Shown here in pieces: positions 14,403 to 18,339 of a stretch of DNA of 18,339 nucleotides. The translations under genes were made by a program, and so were the position numbers. Origin of the DNA: an uncultured Eubacteriales bacterium (GTDB lineage: Bacteria > Bacillota > Clostridia > Oscillospirales > Oscillospiraceae); assembly GCA_900549405.1 (NCBI GenBank), contig URNZ01000037.1, forward strand, positions 1 to 18,339, read 5' to 3'. The notes under the pieces were generated by a model, which was given only the letters and a program-made list of their open reading frames with translations, was not told where the DNA came from and ran no database searches. Numbering within the stretch: position 1 is the stretch's first letter; each line of letters starts with the position of its first letter.

Positions 14403-14441
14403 CTTGCGGCCCAAGAGGCCCTAACAGGAAGGAGAGAGACC

Positions 14442-15830
14442 GTGTTTTCTTATATGAAGCAGCGGCCTGGTTTTTATAAAGAGGTGGTGGCCCTGGCCAC
14501 CCCCATCGTGCTGCAAAACTTGATCACCAGCGCCCTGGGCATGGCGGACACTTTTATGGTGGGTATGCTGGGGGAGACCCCCATGGCGGCGGTGGCCCTG
14601 GCCAACATTCCGCTCTATGTAGTGCAGCTGTTTATCTTCGGCGTACAGAGCGGCGCCACCGTTTTGCTGAGCCAATATTGGGGCAAGCAGGACATGGGCG
14701 CCATCAATCGGGTGATGGGCGTGTCCATCTGGATCGCCGTTTCCATCACGGCCCTGTTTGCCGGCATATTGCTGGTGTGTCCCATCCCCTTTTTAAGCCT
14801 GTTCGGCAACCAGGGGGAGGTCATTGCGCTGGCCGCCCAATACGGCAAGCTGGCCGGGCTGTCCTATGTTTTTTCAGCACTGACCATGATGTATGTCACG
14901 GCCTATCGCAGTATGGAGCGCCCTCAGCTGGGTCTGTATATTCTGATGGTATCCATGACGCTGAACACCTTCTTGAACTGGGTGTTTATCTTCGGCAATC
15001 TGGGCGCGCCCGCCTTGGGAGTGCGCGGTGCGGCCCTGGCCACCCTCATCGCCAGAAGTGCGGAACTGGTCATCGTGGTGGTGCATCTGCTTACGACAAA
15101 ATTCTTCCGGGTGCAGCCCGCTCTGGTGCTGCTGCCCGGCCTGGATATGGTCAAACGATTTGTCCGCTATGGCGGCCCGGTGGTGTGCAACGAGACCTTG
15201 TGGGGACTGGGCACCTCTATGTTCGCCACGGTGATGGGTCACATGGAGGGCTCCACCGAGATATTGGCCGCCTATACCATTGCGGGCAACGTGGAGAAGA
15301 TCTGCATGGTGTTCTCCTTTGGCATCGCCGCCACCGCGGCCATCATCATCGGCCGGGAGATCGGTGCGGGGCGGACTGACCAGGTATACAACACCGGCCT
15401 GACTCTGAATACGCTGGCCGCCCTGTGCGGAGCCTGTCTGGGGGTGCTGCTGTGGCTGTTTGCCCGGTTTGTTGCTCCAGTGTGGGTATTCCCCCTGTTC
15501 CACCTGTCGGAGGGGGCGGAGTCGGTGGCCACCATGATGATCACCGTGATGGCCCTGTATATGACGCTGAAAGACTTCAACAGCGTGAACATCGTGGGCG
15601 TGCTCCGGGGCGGCGGCGACGTGCGGGCGGCCACCCTCATCGACATCGGCCCCCTGTGGACCTGCGCCATCCCCTATGCCGCCATCTGCGGCCTGGTGCT
15701 GCGGCTGCCCGTGTTCTGGGTGTATCTGGCCTTCCCCCTGGAGCAGATCATCAAGTGCTCCATCGGCATCGCCCGGCTGCGGTCCGGGAAGTGGATCAGA
15801 GATGTGACGGGGGTAAAAACGATGGAGTGA
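14442..15830 (+). CDS. MATE family multidrug/Na+(H+) antiporter
   Basis: The 462-residue integral membrane protein has two homologous MatE halves (about 15-180 and 240-405) with about 12 hydrophobic segments. It begins with the typical VVALATPIVLQNLITSALGMADTFMVG first helix, and its second half repeats the pattern in VVCNETLWGLGTSMFATVMG. MATE proteins export cationic drugs or metabolites using a Na+ or H+ gradient; the substrate cannot be read from sequence. The start is GTG 14442, with AAGGAG (14429-14434) 7 bases upstream; ATG 14454 is an alternative but is too far from the site. The gene follows the cysteine desulfurase by 39 bases. Codons in the first two-thirds look slightly less GC-rich than in the last third. 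A palindromic repeat begins four bases after the stop. Confidence 0.93.
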   Translation: MFSYMKQRPGFYKEVVALATPIVLQNLITSALGMADTFMVGMLGETPMAAVALANIPLYVVQLFIFGVQSGATVLLSQYWGKQDMGAINRVMGVSIWIAVSITALFAGILLVCPIPFLSLFGNQGEVIALAAQYGKLAGLSYVFSALTMMYVTAYRSMERPQLGLYILMVSMTLNTFLNWVFIFGNLGAPALGVRGAALATLIARSAELVIVVVHLLTTKFFRVQPALVLLPGLDMVKRFVRYGGPVVCNETLWGLGTSMFATVMGHMEGSTEILAAYTIAGNVEKICMVFSFGIAATAAIIIGREIGAGRTDQVYNTGLTLNTLAALCGACLGVLLWLFARFVAPVWVFPLFHLSEGAESVATMMITVMALYMTLKDFNSVNIVGVLRGGGDVRAATLIDIGPLWTCAIPYAAICGLVLRLPVFWVYLAFPLEQIIKCSIGIARLRSGKWIRDVTGVKTME

Positions 15831-15834
15831 GTTA

Positions 15835-15983
15835 GCCTTCCCCTGGGGGAAGGTGCCCCGAAGGGGCGGATGAGGGGAACGCCGAAGGGCGTTGAGCTTT
15901 TTCCGTCGAAAGCGATCAAATGTCGAAAGCCTTCCCCTCATCCGTCACGGGCTTCGCCGCGCCACCTTCCCCCAGGGGAAGGC
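15835..15983. repeat. MITE-like palindromic element (family A, copy 2)
   Basis: The outer 21 bases (15835-15855) and the last 21 (15963-15983) are perfect reverse complements, beginning GCCTTCCCC and ending GGGGAAGGC. A second perfect 13-bp pair, CGGATGAGGGGAA (15867-15879) and TTCCCCTCATCCG (15932-15944), lies inside, with small hairpins such as CCCC-GAA-GGGG (15856-15866) between. The centre is about 50 bases with no gene. The same arms bound the element at 3145-3377. I see no clear target duplication. It begins four bases past the MATE stop codon. Confidence 0.85.
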
Positions 15984-16001
15984 ATCTGTAATAAAATTAG
16001 C

Positions 16002-16047
16002 AATGCCGGGGCTTTTCTGCAAGGGAAGCCCCGGCGTTGTTTTGTTT
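16002..16047 (+). terminator. Rho-independent terminator before the heat-shock operon
   Basis: AATGCCGGGGCTT (16002-16014) pairs with AAGCCCCGGCGTT (16026-16038) over 13 bp with one G-U pair. The T-rich tract GTTTTGTTT (16039-16047) follows. It should end the cysteine desulfurase-MATE transcript and insulate the hrcA promoter. Confidence 0.88.
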
Positions 16048-16070
16048 AAAATAAATTCATAAAGTGCCTA

Positions 16071-16099
16071 TTGACAATTCTCCACCCCGGGGGTATATT
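16071..16099 (+). promoter_or_regulatory. Sigma-A promoter of the hrcA-grpE-dnaK operon
   Basis: A perfect TTGACA (16071-16076) and TATATT (16094-16099) are separated by 17 bases. The predicted start near 16106 falls inside the CIRCE operator, so HrcA binding would block initiation. Confidence 0.95.
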
Positions 16100-16103
16100 A
16101 TCT

Positions 16104-16130
16104 TTAGCACTCGGGAAGAGTGAGTGCTAA
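16104..16130. promoter_or_regulatory. CIRCE operator (HrcA binding site)
   Basis: TTAGCACTC (16104-16112), nine spacer bases, and GAGTGCTAA (16122-16130) match the CIRCE consensus in all 18 palindrome positions. It overlaps the predicted transcription start and lies 29 bases before the hrcA start codon, the standard arrangement for class I heat-shock genes. Confidence 0.98.
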
Positions 16131-16159
16131 GAAACGAAAGCGAAAGGAACGGCGGCGCA

Positions 16160-17248
16160 ATGGAACTGACAGAACGGAAAAAGCGAATATTGCAGGCCAT
16201 TGTAGAGACCTATATCGAGACCGCCGAGCCGGTGGGCTCTAAGGTCGTGGCCGAGAAGGCCCGGCTGGATGTGTCCACCGCCACCATCCGAAATGAGATG
16301 GCCGACCTGACGGAGCTGGGACTGCTGGAACAGCCCCACACCTCCGCCGGACGCATCCCCTCCGCCGCGGGCTATCGCCTGTATGTGAACGAGCTGATGG
16401 ACCGCCACCAGCTGACCCTGCAGGAGACCGAGCGGATCAACCAGGCGCTGAACGTGAAGATGGAGGAGCTGGACCGGGTCATTGACCGGGCGGGCAAAGT
16501 CCTCTCTCAGATCAGCGACTATCCCGTGTTCACCGCCGCCACGGTGAAGGACCAGGTGACGGTAAAGCGGTATGATCTGCTGGTGGTGGAGGAGCGGGCG
16601 TTCATCGCCGTGGTCATGACGGACAACAGCGTGGTGAGAAACAAGCTGGTCCATGTGGCCGAGCCGGTGTCTGACACCCAGATCCAGCTGCTGTCCGCCG
16701 TGCTGAACAGCTCCTTCGTGGGCGTGTCCCGGGAGGAGATGGAGCAGACCCTGGACAAGATGGAGACCCGGACGGCGGCTGCCGCCTTTGACCTGATCTC
16801 CATCGTGGTACAGTTCGCCCAGGAGGTGCTGGCCGAGCAGGGGAACCAGATGGTCCACACCTCCGGCATCACCCACCTGCTGGAGCACCCGGAGTATCAC
16901 AGCCTGGACAAGGCCAAGCCCCTGATGACCTATCTCAGTGAGGAAAAGGACGCGTCCAAGCTGCCGGTGCCCATGACGGGCAAGAACATGGATATCCTCA
17001 TTGGTCCCGAAAATGTCAGCGAGGCCCTGAAAGACACCAGCGTGGTGATGGCCAGCTATGACATCGGGGACAATATGAAGGGCGTGATCGGCGTGGTGGG
17101 TCCCACCCGCATGGATTATGCCAAGGTGACGGCCCGCCTGTCTTACTTTGCCGAGAGCCTGACCAAGATGTTCGGCAAGGGAGAGCTCCCCGCCGGGGAG
17201 AAACAGCAGGAGCTGGGGCCGGAGCATCTGGACGAGAATGAGAACTAG
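16160..17248 (+). CDS. hrcA: Heat-inducible transcription repressor HrcA
   Basis: This 362-residue repressor binds CIRCE and depends on GroEL to stay folded, so it releases the operon when unfolded proteins occupy the chaperonin. The N-terminal winged helix includes LTERKKRILQAIVETYIETAEPVGSK and STATIRNEMADLTELGLLEQ. The hallmark PHTSAGRIPSAAGYRLYVNE occupies about 59-78. A GAF-like domain and dimerisation regions follow, with DILIGPEN and GVIGVVGPTRMDYAKV near the C terminus. It is slightly longer than the usual 340-350 residues because of a charged tail. ATG 16160 has AAAGGA 11 bases upstream; the in-frame GTG at 16124 lies inside CIRCE, so it is unlikely. It is the first gene of the operon and autoregulated. 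Confidence 0.97.
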   Translation: MELTERKKRILQAIVETYIETAEPVGSKVVAEKARLDVSTATIRNEMADLTELGLLEQPHTSAGRIPSAAGYRLYVNELMDRHQLTLQETERINQALNVKMEELDRVIDRAGKVLSQISDYPVFTAATVKDQVTVKRYDLLVVEERAFIAVVMTDNSVVRNKLVHVAEPVSDTQIQLLSAVLNSSFVGVSREEMEQTLDKMETRTAAAAFDLISIVVQFAQEVLAEQGNQMVHTSGITHLLEHPEYHSLDKAKPLMTYLSEEKDASKLPVPMTGKNMDILIGPENVSEALKDTSVVMASYDIGDNMKGVIGVVGPTRMDYAKVTARLSYFAESLTKMFGKGELPAGEKQQELGPEHLDENEN

Positions 17249-17267
17249 ATAAAAGGAGCGCACAGCT

Positions 17268-17822
17268 ATGAGCAAGAAGGAAAAGCAGAACGAGACGCTC
17301 CAGCAGGAGCCCGTGGTGGAGGAGCAGGACGTCAAGCAGGAGGCGGCAGCCGAGCCTGAGGAGACGGCAGTCGATCCGCTGCTGAGCGAGCTGGAGTCGC
17401 TGAAGGACCAGGTGGCCGGGCAGGAGGACAAATACCTGCGCCTGGCGGCGGAGTATGACAACTACCGCAAGCGTACCGCCAAAGAGAAGGAATCCCTGTG
17501 GACCGACGTGAAGGCGGACACCGCCGGGGCCTTCCTCCCCGTGTACGACAACCTGGAACGGGCCCTGAAACAGGACACCGCCGACGAGGCCTTTAAAAAG
17601 GGCGTGGAGATGACCATGAACCAGCTGAAAGAGGTCTTGACCAAGCTGGGCATCACCGAGATCCCTGCCCAGGGCCAGCCCTTCGACCCCAAGTATCACA
17701 ACGCGGTGATGCATGTGGAGGACGAGAGCCTGGGCCAGAACGTGGTGGCCGAGGTGTTCCAAACCGGCTTTCAGTGCGGCGAAAAGGTCATCCGGTTCGC
17801 CATGGTGAAAGTGGCAAACTAA
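17268..17822 (+). CDS. grpE: Nucleotide exchange factor GrpE
   Basis: The 184-residue cochaperone releases ADP from DnaK. An acidic, Gln/Glu-rich disordered N terminus (1-37) leads into a long coiled-coil dimerisation helix (about 38-90), which includes KYLRLAAEYDNYRKRTAKEKE. The four-helix segment around PVYDNLERAL follows. The beta-wing that enters the DnaK cleft is at about 138-184 (PFDPKYHNAVMHVEDESLGQNVVAEVFQTGFQCGEKVIRFAMVKVAN). The length is normal. AAAAGGAG precedes the ATG, 19 bases after the hrcA stop, so it is in the same transcript under HrcA/CIRCE control. Confidence 0.98.
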   Translation: MSKKEKQNETLQQEPVVEEQDVKQEAAAEPEETAVDPLLSELESLKDQVAGQEDKYLRLAAEYDNYRKRTAKEKESLWTDVKADTAGAFLPVYDNLERALKQDTADEAFKKGVEMTMNQLKEVLTKLGITEIPAQGQPFDPKYHNAVMHVEDESLGQNVVAEVFQTGFQCGEKVIRFAMVKVAN

Positions 17823-17830
17823 AAAATAGT

Positions 17831-18339
<509 letters not shown>

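Noticed and set aside
16124..16159. GTG 16124 as the hrcA start
   Set aside because: It lies inside the CIRCE operator, close to the transcription start, with no room for a ribosome binding site.
16127..17461. A long minus-strand frame opposite hrcA and grpE
   Set aside because: His/Leu/Gln/Gly-rich shadow translation that covers two solid heat-shock genes and their junction.

Overview
This 18.3 kb window looks like a chromosomal housekeeping region from a high-GC member of the Clostridia, most plausibly an Oscillospiraceae-type gut bacterium. The evidence is the strong G/C preference at third codon positions, AGGAGG-type ribosome binding sites, the hrcA-grpE-dnaK order behind a perfect CIRCE operator, and long-form HPF, GdpP and FtsH proteins that resemble Firmicutes families. 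I also see palindromic intergenic repeats of the kind I associate with that family. The taxonomic call is inference; the window has no rRNA, tRNA, CRISPR array, phage gene or transposase that I can recognise.

Layout. Positions 1-1238 hold an intergenic repeat and a HutI-like amidohydrolase. Positions 1279-1985 hold hpf with its own promoter, a structured leader and a strong terminator that faces birA (2000-2992, minus strand, own promoter). Positions 2993-3390 contain no gene: they hold the birA promoter, a terminator-like hairpin and a composite palindromic repeat. From 11398 down to 3391 the minus strand carries gdpP, rplI, dnaB, tilS, hpt and ftsH. This joins two clusters that I recall as separate in Bacillus subtilis (gdpP-rplI-dnaC and tilS-hprT-ftsH). 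Next come a single-domain GlmU-like uridylyltransferase (11404-12147) and thiamine pyrophosphokinase (12304-12987), both on the minus strand, separated by a second family of palindromic repeat. A divergent promoter pair at 13086-13195 drives thiN leftward and a NifS/IscS-type cysteine desulfurase rightward. A MATE transporter follows. A MITE-like palindrome with perfect 21-bp ends and a terminator then separate it from the heat-shock operon hrcA-grpE-dnaK, where dnaK runs off the right edge.

How the genes work together. The minus-strand block mixes c-di-AMP turnover, ribosome and tRNA maturation, replication, purine salvage and membrane protein quality control. The heat-shock operon is autoregulated: HrcA should bind the CIRCE operator that overlaps its own transcription start.

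I do not see an undescribed multi-gene system here. The less explained material is in the noncoding DNA: at least three families of palindromic repeat, several of which start within about 4-13 bases of a stop codon, and structured leaders before hpf, thiN and the cysteine desulfurase. Two protein-level oddities are an Asn in place of the usual His in the GdpP DHHA1 motif and the missing acetyltransferase half of the GlmU-like protein.
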